A stretch of 7,739 nt of DNA. Origin: Thermodesulfobacteriota bacterium (GTDB lineage: Bacteria > Desulfobacterota > Syntrophobacteria > BM002). The notes below the pieces were generated by a model. The model worked only from the letters and a program-made list of their open reading frames with translations. It did not search any database and had not been told where the DNA came from. Location of the stretch: NCBI GenBank assembly GCA_947259475.1, contig CAMYLW010000139.1, forward strand, positions 1 to 7,739. Direction: 5' to 3'. Position 1 is the first letter of the stretch. Each line of letters opens with the position of its first letter. Of this stretch, positions 1 through 5,542 are shown piece after piece. Both the position numbers and the translations under genes were made by a program.

Positions 1-19
1 GAGGACGCCAGGGAGGACG

Positions 20-172
20 GCCATATCCGTGGTCGCAGCAAGTGATTCATGAAACATCCGGGTTTAGCCACTGTCACGTTCGAGCGAGATGGGAAGGCGC
101 GGCAAGTAGGATGATCCGAGAGCCAGAAGACCTGCCCAGGTGCTAGTCGAGTACAGGCCACGCGGACATGGC
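20..172 (+). ncRNA. Cobalamin (B12) riboswitch aptamer
   Basis: An RNA element that binds adenosylcobalamin or a related corrinoid and controls the downstream transcript. Conserved blocks seen are GCCACTG (the B12-box core) at 67-73, GGGAAGGCGCGG at 91-102, GATGATCCG at 110-118, and AGCCAGAAGACCTGCC at 121-136. The last differs from the usual AGCCAGGAGACCTGCC by one base. A closing P1-like stem is visible: 20-28 pairs with 164-172 with one A/C mismatch, and 29-32 pairs with 158-161, leaving a two-base bulge at 162-163. The paired ends suggest the aptamer is complete inside the window. The 5' part (33-60), where the GGTG and GGAA blocks normally lie, matches only loosely, so this may be a variant subclass. 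The promoter must lie before base 1. Confidence 0.9.
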
Positions 173-186
173 TGGGATCGACTATC

Positions 187-221
187 CTTAAGGACAAAGT
201 AAACTGGGTGCAATCCTTAAG
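187..221 (+). promoter_or_regulatory. Antiterminator pairing of the riboswitch expression platform
   Basis: CTTAAGGA at 187-194 is exactly complementary to TCCTTAAG at 214-221, giving eight pairs. The second segment is also the 5' arm of the terminator at 212-247, so the two structures exclude each other. This is the layout expected of a transcription-attenuation riboswitch: without ligand the upstream segment would block the terminator, and with ligand the terminator would form. The complementarity is seen in the sequence. The direction of switching is inferred from other cobalamin riboswitches. Confidence 0.6.
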
Positions 222-247
222 CTGGAGACAGCTTAGGGATTTTTTTT
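212..247 (+). terminator. Intrinsic terminator of the B12 riboswitch
   Basis: AATCCTTAAGCT (212-223) pairs with AGCTTAGGGATT (230-241) over 12 positions with one T-G wobble. A G-C pair (224/229) closes a GAGA tetraloop. A run of eight T residues (240-247) overlaps the 3' base of the stem. This is a textbook rho-independent terminator. Being about 40 bases past the aptamer, it is the likely OFF state of the cobalamin switch. Confidence 0.88.
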
Positions 248-276
248 GGCACCAACCTCAACCCCCATCTTTCCTG

Positions 277-310
277 AAGGCGCCCACCGTGGGCAGACGG
301 TGGGTGTCTT
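277..310 (+). terminator. Second strong hairpin in the leader (possible back-up terminator)
   Basis: Positions 277-290 pair with 297-310 over 14 positions with only G-T wobbles as imperfections, around the six-base loop GGGCAG. The first T run, TTTTTT at 321-326, starts ten bases after the stem. It is therefore not a canonical terminator, but could act as a weak one or as a stabilising structure. It lies between the riboswitch terminator and the small gene at 411. Confidence 0.5.
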
Positions 311-332
311 TGGGGAACACTTTTTTGGTGGG

Positions 333-353
333 GCTGATGGCTGACTGCTGACA
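333..353 (+). repeat. Short array of 7-base units (GCTGAYN-like)
   Basis: Three units stand head to tail: GCTGATG (333-339), GCTGACT (340-346) and GCTGACA (347-353). A broken fourth, GCTCCAT, runs into the next hairpin. The period is exactly seven. It is one of several unrelated-sequence arrays of the same period in the intergenic regions of this window. Confidence 0.6.
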
Positions 354-355
354 GC

Positions 356-386
356 TCCATCCGAGAATCTCTGATTTTCGGATGGA
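356..386 (+). promoter_or_regulatory. Stem-loop just upstream of the ribosome binding site of the small gene
   Basis: TCCATCCGAGAA (356-367) pairs with TTTTCGGATGGA (375-386) over 12 positions, including one G-T wobble, around the loop TCTCTGA. No T run follows, so it is not a terminator. It ends 11 bases before AGGAGG (398-403) and could influence mRNA stability or translation of the gene at 411. The structure is seen; the role is inference. Confidence 0.5.
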
Positions 387-410
387 CACTAACTAAAAGG
401 AGGAGAGAAT

Positions 411-671
411 ATGAAGAAAGGGTTAATAGTCTATCTCACCGACAGCAATACGCTACCAATGACCTTTGATGCTGACGAAGCGCTGACCAGTTTATCCTTA
501 TCGTGCGATCACTCAGTACTGGCCGCTTCAGCAGAAGGCTTCTATGACATTCCTGAGGCCTGGCATCTGATGCTGACGAGGGGCATGCAATATATCTCCT
601 GCATCAAGGGTCGGTTCAATGAAGCTGGAAACATTGAGCTCTATGGGGAACCGCTGAGATTATACGGGTAG
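411..671 (+). CDS. Uncharacterised 86-residue protein behind a B12 riboswitch
   Basis: I do not recognise a family for this gene. The start is well supported: AGGAGG at 398-403 lies seven bases before the ATG. The product is a small soluble protein with no signal peptide or membrane segment. It has a beta-strand-like start (GLIVYLT, residues 4-10), an acidic stretch around 18-24, two cysteines (C32, C64), and a tyrosine- and glycine-containing tail with two YG pairs (78-79 and 85-86). It is the first gene after the cobalamin riboswitch, and I see no separate promoter between the terminator and its start, so it is probably expressed when B12 is scarce. The siroheme/ferredoxin fusion gene follows about 200 bases later on the same strand. 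Partnership in corrinoid or tetrapyrrole metabolism is inference. Coding is likely because of the excellent ribosome binding site, but homology could not be tested. Confidence 0.75.
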   Translation: MKKGLIVYLTDSNTLPMTFDADEALTSLSLSCDHSVLAASAEGFYDIPEAWHLMLTRGMQYISCIKGRFNEAGNIELYGEPLRLYG

Positions 672-675
672 TAAC

Positions 676-761
676 GATTGTAGATTTGGGAATGCGGATT
701 GTGGACTTCAAATTGAGTTTCTGATTTGCATTTCATCTTTTTCAATCCGAAATCCGAAATT
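676..761. repeat. Inverted array of 7-base units (GATTNNG-like)
   Basis: On the + strand there are four consecutive 7-base units: GATTGTA (676-682), GATTTGG (683-689), GAATGCG (690-696) and GATTGTG (697-703). Facing them are three units of the same type on the - strand, read on + as TTCAATC (741-747), CGAAATC (748-754) and CGAAATT (755-761). The two arms could form an imperfect hairpin between the small gene and the reductase gene. The adjacent CTACTCC doublet (766-772 and 774-780) is a separate 8-base-period direct repeat. Confidence 0.65.
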
Positions 762-795
762 ACCCCTACTCCACTACTCCATGGCCGAGGGCTCA

Positions 796-824
796 TTGTC
801 ATCTGCGATTCTATTGATTAGAAT
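796..824 (+). promoter_or_regulatory. Sigma70-like promoter for the siroheme/ferredoxin fusion gene
   Basis: The -35 TTGTCA (796-801) and -10 TAGAAT (819-824) are separated by exactly 17 bases. The predicted transcription start near 831 gives a leader of about 37 bases to the ATG at 868, containing GAGGAGGG at 850-857. The promoter lies inside the longest possible reading frame (from 781), which argues against that upstream start. It also suggests the gene can be expressed independently of the B12 riboswitch. Confidence 0.6.
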
Positions 825-849
825 TCCTCCAGAATTGCCAATTGGTATT

Positions 850-857
850 GAGGAGGG
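850..857 (+). promoter_or_regulatory. Ribosome binding site fixing the start at 868
   Basis: GAGGAGGG is followed by ten bases and then ATG at 868. A second in-frame ATG lies at 874. The upstream in-frame ATG at 781 has no such site. Confidence 0.7.
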
Positions 858-867
858 CTGTGCGCAT

Positions 868-1668
868 ATGAATATGACCTGGGACAGTGAGGCTGAAAAG
901 GCACTCCGCCGCGTTCCGTTTTTTGTCCGCACCAAGGTGCGCAAAAAAGTGGAAGAAGAGGTCGCCGCTGCCGGGCGGAATCGCGTCACCAAGACCGATC
1001 TGGAAGAGAGCAAGCGGAATCATCTGAAACGTCTTAGCGAGGGAGTCAAAGGCTATAGCGTCGAGGCCTGTTTTGGCTCCAGTGGCTGCCAGAACGCCGT
1101 AGTCACTTCAGCGGACCTGGTTTCCAACCTTGAAAGTCTGCTGGAAAAGGCAGACCTGCTCAGCTTTCTCCGTTCGCAATTGGGCGACCATGTGAAGTTA
1201 CATCACCAGCTTCGGGTAACTCTGGCAGACTGTCCCAATGCTTGCTCCCAGCCACAAATTAAAGATATCGGTATTATCGGCCAGGCCCATATTTCTTGTG
1301 AGACCGAGGAGTGCACTGCTTGTGGTGAGTGTGAGGCTGTCTGCCAGGAATCAGCCATACTATTAGATGACGGATTTCTGGTGTCAATAGAGGAAGATCT
1401 CTGCGTTGAATGCGGTGTCTGTGCCCGAGTGTGCCCCAGCAGCGCAATTAGCACTACAGCCAACAGTTACAGAGTTCTGGTTGGTGGCAAACTGGGTCGC
1501 CACCCTCAACTCGCCCGTGATCTAACCAACGGTCTCGATGCTGAGCAGGTACTGAACCTCGTTGGAGTTATTGTCAATTTCTACAAAGCCAACGTCAAAA
1601 GTGGGGAACGATTAGGAGCGCTCATCAATAGAGTAGGATGGGAAGAGTTTAGAAAGGCAGTCCTTTAG
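868..1668 (+). CDS. PCP-reductase domain / siroheme sulfite-reductase-like / 2[4Fe-4S] ferredoxin fusion
   Basis: A probable cytoplasmic redox protein of 266 residues. Residues 4-48 (W5, the EAEKALRRVPFFVR block) resemble the PCP_red domain found at the end of light-independent protochlorophyllide reductase BchB. The siroheme-4Fe-4S signature of nitrite/sulfite reductases follows: C68-X5-C74 and C122-X3-C126. A ferredoxin insert has two complete CxxCxxCxxxC motifs (C149/C152/C155/C159 and C179/C182/C185/C189). A NiR/SiR-like GGKLGRHPQLA segment lies at 207-217. The order resembles the small dissimilatory-sulfite-reductase-like proteins (Dsr-LP) and AsrC, with PCP_red added in front. It is far shorter than full sulfite reductases, so the substrate is unknown: sulfite, nitrite or a tetrapyrrole are all possible. 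The start at 868 is preferred to 781 because a promoter (796-824) and GAGGAGGG (850-857) precede it. A B12 riboswitch and an unknown small gene lie upstream. Confidence 0.9.
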   Translation: MNMTWDSEAEKALRRVPFFVRTKVRKKVEEEVAAAGRNRVTKTDLEESKRNHLKRLSEGVKGYSVEACFGSSGCQNAVVTSADLVSNLESLLEKADLLSFLRSQLGDHVKLHHQLRVTLADCPNACSQPQIKDIGIIGQAHISCETEECTACGECEAVCQESAILLDDGFLVSIEEDLCVECGVCARVCPSSAISTTANSYRVLVGGKLGRHPQLARDLTNGLDAEQVLNLVGVIVNFYKANVKSGERLGALINRVGWEEFRKAVL

Positions 1669-1719
1669 CCATTGGACCACGCCCTCTGTAACCCATTGGA
1701 AAGCTGTGGGAGGTGGTTC

Positions 1720-1810
1720 GACACGGGGAAGGGGAGACACGGAGATACGGCGAGAAAAATTCAGGAGCAAAAGCCATCTCCGTGTCGCCGCGTCTCCGTA
1801 TCGCCGTGTC
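1720..1810. repeat. Inverted array of 8-base units (GAYACGGM) between convergent genes
   Basis: The left arm (1720-1751) consists of four 8-base units: GACACGGG, GAAGGGGA, GACACGGA and GATACGGC. The right arm (1779-1810) has four units in opposite orientation, read on + as TCCGTGTC, GCCGCGTC, TCCGTATC and GCCGTGTC. The arms are equal in length (32 bases) and can fold into a long imperfect stem with a 27-base loop. The array occupies most of the gap between two convergent genes, so it may serve as a two-way transcription barrier. No T run is attached, so that role is inference. Confidence 0.75.
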
Positions 1811-1835
1811 ACGGGGTTGCCAAGAGCAAGAGCCC

Positions 1836-2723
1836 CTACCAGACTGCTTCCCTCAGGGTTTGCTCCAAAGGAATTGGAGTGAGCCCTAAAGCTTCGTAGA
1901 AAGGTTTCTCGTCGCAGGTGCTGCCCTCCAGCAGCATGGTAATCTGATCCGTGGTGAGGGGATATCCAGGAGCGTGCTGGAGCGCAGAAGTGGCCAGTCG
2001 TAAGGGCAGAACCGGCATGTGAATCTTTACGATGGACTTACCCATCACCCGGGCCAGAGCATCCATGATTTCATCGAAAGTTACGTTGTCGGGACCGCCC
2101 ACATCCAGCGTCTGATCCTTAGCGGTTTCCGGGTCAAGCCCCTTCTCGAACCCTTGAGCTACTGTGGTAACGCTAACCGGCTGAAAACGGTATTGGCCAT
2201 CCCCGATGATGGGAACCACGTACTTCTTTACCATATCCCCGAACATCTTTATCGCTTCCCCACCCCTGCCAAAGATTAGGGAAGGGCGAAAGATAGCGTA
2301 GTTCAGCCCGCTCTGACGCACGAGCTCTTCAGCGGCGAATTTGGTACGCAGGTATGGAGTGGAGCCATCTTCACTGGCCCCCAGGGCACTCATATGAAGG
2401 AGCCGCGGAACCTCTGTTTCTTTGGCAGCTTCGATGACATTGGCCGTGGCCTCAGTGTGCAGCCGCTCAAAGGTAATGTCCTTACTTGGAAAGGCTCGGA
2501 TGATACCCACCAGATGGATGACCGCATCGCATCCTTTCATACCCTGAATCAGATCAGCACTTTCAGTAACATCACCTGTGATTACCTCTACCTTATCCGG
2601 TTGCTTCAACTTGTACTCCGAACCCGGTCGCACCAGCGCTCGCACTTGGTGGCCCCGATCCAGAAGAGTATTTAAAACATGATTGCCTACAAACCCTGTA
2701 CTTCCTGTGACAAATACCTGCAT
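1836..2723 (-). CDS. NAD(P)-binding sugar-epimerase-like protein, complex I NDUFA9 family
   Basis: A 295-residue atypical short-chain dehydrogenase with an N-terminal Rossmann fold. The nucleotide-binding GSTGFVG lies at residues 7-13, an acidic residue follows strand three (D51), and the segment AVIHLVG (67-73) is typical of the family. MSALG at 111-115 supplies the serine region, and Y124-X3-K128 fits the catalytic YxxxK pair. FRPSLIFG (146-153) and the later QPVSVTTVA are typical of NDUFA9/YwnB-like bacterial homologues. Members act as cytoplasmic oxidoreductases or NAD(P)-binding assembly factors; the substrate is not predictable here. The length matches the family. AGGAG (2730-2734) lies six bases before the ATG. 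The gene converges with the siroheme fusion gene and diverges from the M50 protease gene across 258 bases. No complex I genes are present in the window, so a link to NADH dehydrogenase rests on family naming only. Confidence 0.9.
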   Translation of the reverse strand: MQVFVTGSTGFVGNHVLNTLLDRGHQVRALVRPGSEYKLKQPDKVEVITGDVTESADLIQGMKGCDAVIHLVGIIRAFPSKDITFERLHTEATANVIEAAKETEVPRLLHMSALGASEDGSTPYLRTKFAAEELVRQSGLNYAIFRPSLIFGRGGEAIKMFGDMVKKYVVPIIGDGQYRFQPVSVTTVAQGFEKGLDPETAKDQTLDVGGPDNVTFDEIMDALARVMGKSIVKIHMPVLPLRLATSALQHAPGYPLTTDQITMLLEGSTCDEKPFYEALGLTPIPLEQTLREAVW

Positions 2724-2858
2724 GGCAAGCTCCTATTTTACTGGCAGCAAATTAAATAAATCAGGAGTAGGAGAAGAGTGTAAGGCACGGATAATCTAGC
2801 TGTCAGTCAATTGGATTAGCGATACATGAAGGCATCTTATAATAAGCCCTAAGATTAG

Positions 2859-2882
2859 GCAAGAGAGACAAGCTCTCCTTGC
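2859..2882. promoter_or_regulatory. Hairpin or operator-like inverted repeat in the divergent intergenic region
   Basis: GCAAG (2859 to 2863, first base G2859) plus AGAG pairs with CTCT plus CTTGC (2873-2882), with one bulged C at 2877, around the loop ACAAG. Just left of it is the near-palindrome CCTAA-GA-TTAGG (2848-2859). Both lie about 30-60 bases upstream of the -35 box of the protease promoter and could bind a regulator. This is a weak call based on symmetry alone. Confidence 0.3.
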
Positions 2883-2911
2883 AGCCTGAAAAAGAATTTA
2901 ACAATGGTTAC

Positions 2912-2940
2912 TTGACGTCCCACGAGACCAGTCTTATGCT
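2912..2940 (+). promoter_or_regulatory. Sigma70-like promoter for the M50 protease gene
   Basis: TTGACG (2912-2917) and TATGCT (2935-2940) are separated by 17 bases. The predicted start near 2947 leaves a leader of about 35 bases to the ATG at 2982. Confidence 0.65.
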
Positions 2941-2981
2941 GTGGATGTTGTAAGAAATTATCCTGGAGAAAGATATACACT

Positions 2982-3605
2982 ATGCCTTTTTCACCTATCC
3001 AAGTAATAATGATCCTTGTAGTGCTTCTATTTTCCGTAATATTGCATGAAGTGGCCCATGGTTACATCGCGCTTCGTCTGGGTGATCCTACTGCGCGCGA
3101 CGCCGGCCGCCTTACCTTAAACCCGATCAAACACATTGACCCGTTCGGAACAGTGGTTTTGCCTCTGCTTCTCCACCTCACTCAATCTCCCATACTGATA
3201 GGTTGGGCCAAACCGGTTCCGGTAAATCCTCACCTTCTGAGGGAGCCAAATAAAGCAATGATGCTGGTGGCTGCCTCTGGACCCCTCACCAATATCACCC
3301 TGGCTGTACTCTTTGCTCTGGGACTTCGTTACCTACCAGCCTCAACGGTTCCACTGTTGGTCGACGTCCTGGTTTTTTCCTGCTACATAAATATTATCCT
3401 TGCCCTCTTCAACCTCTTGCCGGTGCCCCCTCTGGATGGCTCTAAGCTTTTAGCGGGCCTGCTTCCGGTTAGACTGAGAGAATCCTACCTGCGATTAGGG
3501 CGCTACGGCATCTTTATCGTCCTACCTTTCGTCTATCTAGCTCTCAAGTATGGGGTGCTCACGACAATCGTCGAAGGTATCTTTTACTTTCTGGTTCGGA
3601 CATGA
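2982..3605 (+). CDS. Site-2 protease family membrane metalloprotease (M50)
   Basis: A polytopic membrane zinc protease of 207 residues, which cuts membrane-embedded substrates. Hydrophobic segments lie at about residues 5-28, 56-74, 94-118, 122-147 and 174-203. The first contains the catalytic HEVAH motif (H22, E23, H26). The third zinc ligand is in NLLPVPPLDG (144-153), with D152. LNPIKHIDPFGT (46-57) and ASGPLTN (98-104) are conserved signatures of the compact subgroup (COG1994, YwhC-like). There is no PDZ domain, unlike RseP, so it is not a canonical sigma-E regulated-proteolysis enzyme; its substrate is unknown. Length is normal for the subgroup. The Shine-Dalgarno GGAG (2965-2968) lies 13 bases before the ATG, which is longer than usual. 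It is transcribed from its own promoter at 2912-2940 and converges with mltF. Confidence 0.93.
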   Translation: MPFSPIQVIMILVVLLFSVILHEVAHGYIALRLGDPTARDAGRLTLNPIKHIDPFGTVVLPLLLHLTQSPILIGWAKPVPVNPHLLREPNKAMMLVAASGPLTNITLAVLFALGLRYLPASTVPLLVDVLVFSCYINIILALFNLLPVPPLDGSKLLAGLLPVRLRESYLRLGRYGIFIVLPFVYLALKYGVLTTIVEGIFYFLVRT

Positions 3606-3636
3606 GTAGGACAGGCCTCCGTGGATGTCAAAGGAA

Positions 3637-3656
3637 AGCGGGCAGAGACGCCCGCT
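3637..3656. repeat. Perfect GC-rich palindromic hairpin
   Basis: AGCGGGC (3637-3643) and GCCCGCT (3650-3656) are perfect inverted copies around AGAGAC. It lies 32 bases after the stop of the protease gene. With no T run, it may be a weak terminator or a dispersed intergenic palindrome of the REP type; the latter needs the rest of the genome. Confidence 0.5.
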
Positions 3657-3715
3657 CTACTGATGCGCAAACCAATGGAGCCAAGGGGGGCACCATGACA
3701 AGGGACAAGTTTCTG

Positions 3716-3743
3716 AAATCACAAATTACAAATTACAATGACT
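3716..3743. repeat. Array of 7-base units (AAATTAC)
   Basis: The units AAATCAC (3716-3722), AAATTAC (3723-3729), AAATTAC (3730-3736) and a divergent AATGACT (3737-3743) stand in strict 7-base register. The array sits between the convergent protease and mltF genes. Confidence 0.65.
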
Positions 3744-3817
3744 AAGGTTTCAGTGTTTCCCGCTGCCGCTTCGCTTCAGACGGGATCTTCGACAGGTTTC
3801 AGCTTCTAGGTTTTTTC

Positions 3818-3845
3818 CTGACACCTGACACCCGACACCTGACAC
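3818..3845. repeat. Array of four 7-base units (CTGACAC)
   Basis: CTGACAC is repeated at 3818-3824, 3825-3831, 3832-3838 (as CCGACAC) and 3839-3845. It lies in the 3' flank of mltF, about 27 bases beyond its stop codon, and is the most regular of the heptamer arrays. Confidence 0.75.
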
Positions 3846-3871
3846 CTTTAGATTTCGTGCAATGAATTTTC

Positions 3872-5332
3872 TTACATTGGAGGATTGAGGCCACTTGACT
3901 GCAAGGTCCTGTCCATTGCAGTAAGTTGCCTGGATTTTTCTGGAGTCTGCTCGCTGGACTGAACAAGGATCCCGTAGTAGGTCTTGATTCGGTCCACATA
4001 TCTGACTGGTTCGGTTCCTCTAGCATATCCATGGGGCAGGTTGCGGTAATACTTCTTCTGACGCAGTAACGGCAGCATAGCGCTCACATCCTGCCAGCTA
4101 TTTACATCTTTCTCCTGTCTTTCGGCCAGCATTCTTGCGTCCTCAAGGTGCCCCCAACCTACATTGTAGGCAGCCAGAGCCATATATGTCCGATCCGGCT
4201 CGGACACATCCTCGCCAATGCGTTTGTGTATCTGAGCCAAGTAGCGGACACCACCTTCAATGGATTGGCGGGGATCTACCCTGCTTTTCACGCCTAGGGT
4301 TTCAGCGGTCTCCTGGGTAAGCATCATCAAACCCCTGACCCCGGTAAAACTCACCGCCTTTGGGTCCCAGTGCGATTCTTGATAGGACTGCGCTGCCACA
4401 AGCCGCCAATCCAACCCATGCTTTTCTGCGGCCTCTTCGAAGTGATCGCGGTACCGCGGCAAACGCTGACGCACCCTGTTGTGGTATTGCACCAGATCCA
4501 CATAATCAAAAACCTTGAGATGCCCATAGTAGTGTTGTTTGAGACGCTGGAGCAAAGCAGCGGTTTCCGGCTGGGCGAACCATCTTTCAACTGCTGTCAA
4601 AAGGTGCTGGTGCTGCGGATGCAGGGCCCACGCCAGCCGCTGGCCTTGTTCAATTGCAAAGTGAATTCTTAACTGGGGATAATAGCGCCGATTAACCGCA
4701 ACGATGTTCGAATCAGCTATGGTAAGTGGTACTATTCCCTGCCAGACCATCTCTAGGATTTCCTCGGTCTCGTAACCCGACACCGGCATCCACGACAATC
4801 CAGGATATTGCTGTTTGAGCTGTCTCAGCCGTTCCTCATATGAGGTGCCGGCATTTACCCATAAAGGATGACCAATGAGATCGTCCACCTTGTCAGGTGA
4901 CGGTCCTCCCAGTCGCCCCACCACCTGCTGTTGGACTTCCATATAAGCAGGCCCGAATGCCACTTTTCGTCTTCGCTGTTCTGTGACGGTAAAGCCTGCG
5001 GTGATGAGGTCAGCATCACCGCGAAGTAGGGAGGGGATCATTTGCTTGAAATTGTGGGTGACAACACAGACCAGCTTCACACCCAGATAGTCAGCGAAGG
5101 CTTTGGCCAGCTCGTATTCAAAGCCCGCAAATCCCGTGGGGCCCTCGTAATAGCAGGTGGCATTGTTACGGATAAGCACTCGGAGCTCGCCCCTGGCCTT
5201 TATAATCCCCAACTCATTCTGCGGGGTTAGCTGCTCACAACCTGCTCCAGCCACCAGAGCTAGACAAAGGATGGTCAAGCTCGCCAGTTTCATCCAGGTC
5301 ATAAGAGTTGATTTATTATCGGACTGTGCCAT
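3872..5332 (-). CDS. mltF: Membrane-bound lytic murein transglycosylase F
   Basis: A periplasmic, membrane-anchored enzyme that cleaves the MurNAc-GlcNAc bond of peptidoglycan to form 1,6-anhydro ends. Numbering is from the ATG at 5332 (486 residues; E. coli MltF is 518). Residues 11-32 form a signal peptide ending in VAGAGC, with C32 the likely lipidated cysteine, though glycine at -3 is atypical. Residues about 43-270 resemble family-3 solute-binding proteins (regulatory domain). Residues about 295-455 are the SLT lysozyme-like domain: the catalytic glutamate is E319 in SYQESHW, followed by GVRGLMMLT (331-339) and AAYNVGWGH (387-395). A GTG directly before the ATG (5335) is an equally possible start; neither has a strong Shine-Dalgarno, only a GAGTGAG-like stretch further up. 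The gene follows the glycerate kinase homologue on the same strand after about 210 bases, with a possible promoter of its own. Confidence 0.93.
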   Translation of the reverse strand: MAQSDNKSTLMTWMKLASLTILCLALVAGAGCEQLTPQNELGIIKARGELRVLIRNNATCYYEGPTGFAGFEYELAKAFADYLGVKLVCVVTHNFKQMIPSLLRGDADLITAGFTVTEQRRRKVAFGPAYMEVQQQVVGRLGGPSPDKVDDLIGHPLWVNAGTSYEERLRQLKQQYPGLSWMPVSGYETEEILEMVWQGIVPLTIADSNIVAVNRRYYPQLRIHFAIEQGQRLAWALHPQHQHLLTAVERWFAQPETAALLQRLKQHYYGHLKVFDYVDLVQYHNRVRQRLPRYRDHFEEAAEKHGLDWRLVAAQSYQESHWDPKAVSFTGVRGLMMLTQETAETLGVKSRVDPRQSIEGGVRYLAQIHKRIGEDVSEPDRTYMALAAYNVGWGHLEDARMLAERQEKDVNSWQDVSAMLPLLRQKKYYRNLPHGYARGTEPVRYVDRIKTYYGILVQSSEQTPEKSRQLTAMDRTLQSSGLNPPM

Positions 5333-5495
5333 CACTATAGCTTTTACTCACTCTTTCTTGCGCCAGAGATTGCCCCACAATGTTAGAGCAAAATTCGTTC
5401 CGAGTCCTGTTATAAGGTCTTGGCTTTATCGCCAGCCAAATTATTTTATCCCGTTTTTGCCAGCAAGCACAAGGCCTCCCGAAAAGCGGGTCTTT

Positions 5496-5523
5496 CAGAT
5501 AATACTTCTTTCAGGCTTGTCAA
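5496..5523 (-). promoter_or_regulatory. Possible promoter for mltF
   Basis: On the - strand a perfect -35 TTGACA (5523-5518) is followed after 16 bases by TATCTG (5501-5496), a poorer -10. It lies just past the stop of the kinase gene and would give a leader of about 155 bases. The rest of the gap 5336-5542 holds a small inverted repeat, TTGGCT/AGCCAA (5420-5425 and 5434-5439), and a short CCCG/CGGG hairpin (5478-5490). I see no gene in it. Confidence 0.4.
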
Positions 5524-5542
5524 GAGCTCAACCGCCGTCAGT

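Noticed and set aside
2394..2675. Open frames on the + strand opposite the NDUFA9-like gene, and similar frames opposite the mltF and kinase genes.
   Set aside because: They are antisense shadows of genes with clear family motifs and lack ribosome binding sites.
3694..3744. A 16-codon reading frame after AAGGGGGG, starting ATGACAAGG.
   Set aside because: It is very short and most of it is the AAATTAC heptamer array, so coding is unlikely.
3716..3845. CRISPR-like repeats.
   Set aside because: Units are seven bases long, directly adjacent and without spacers; no cas genes are present.
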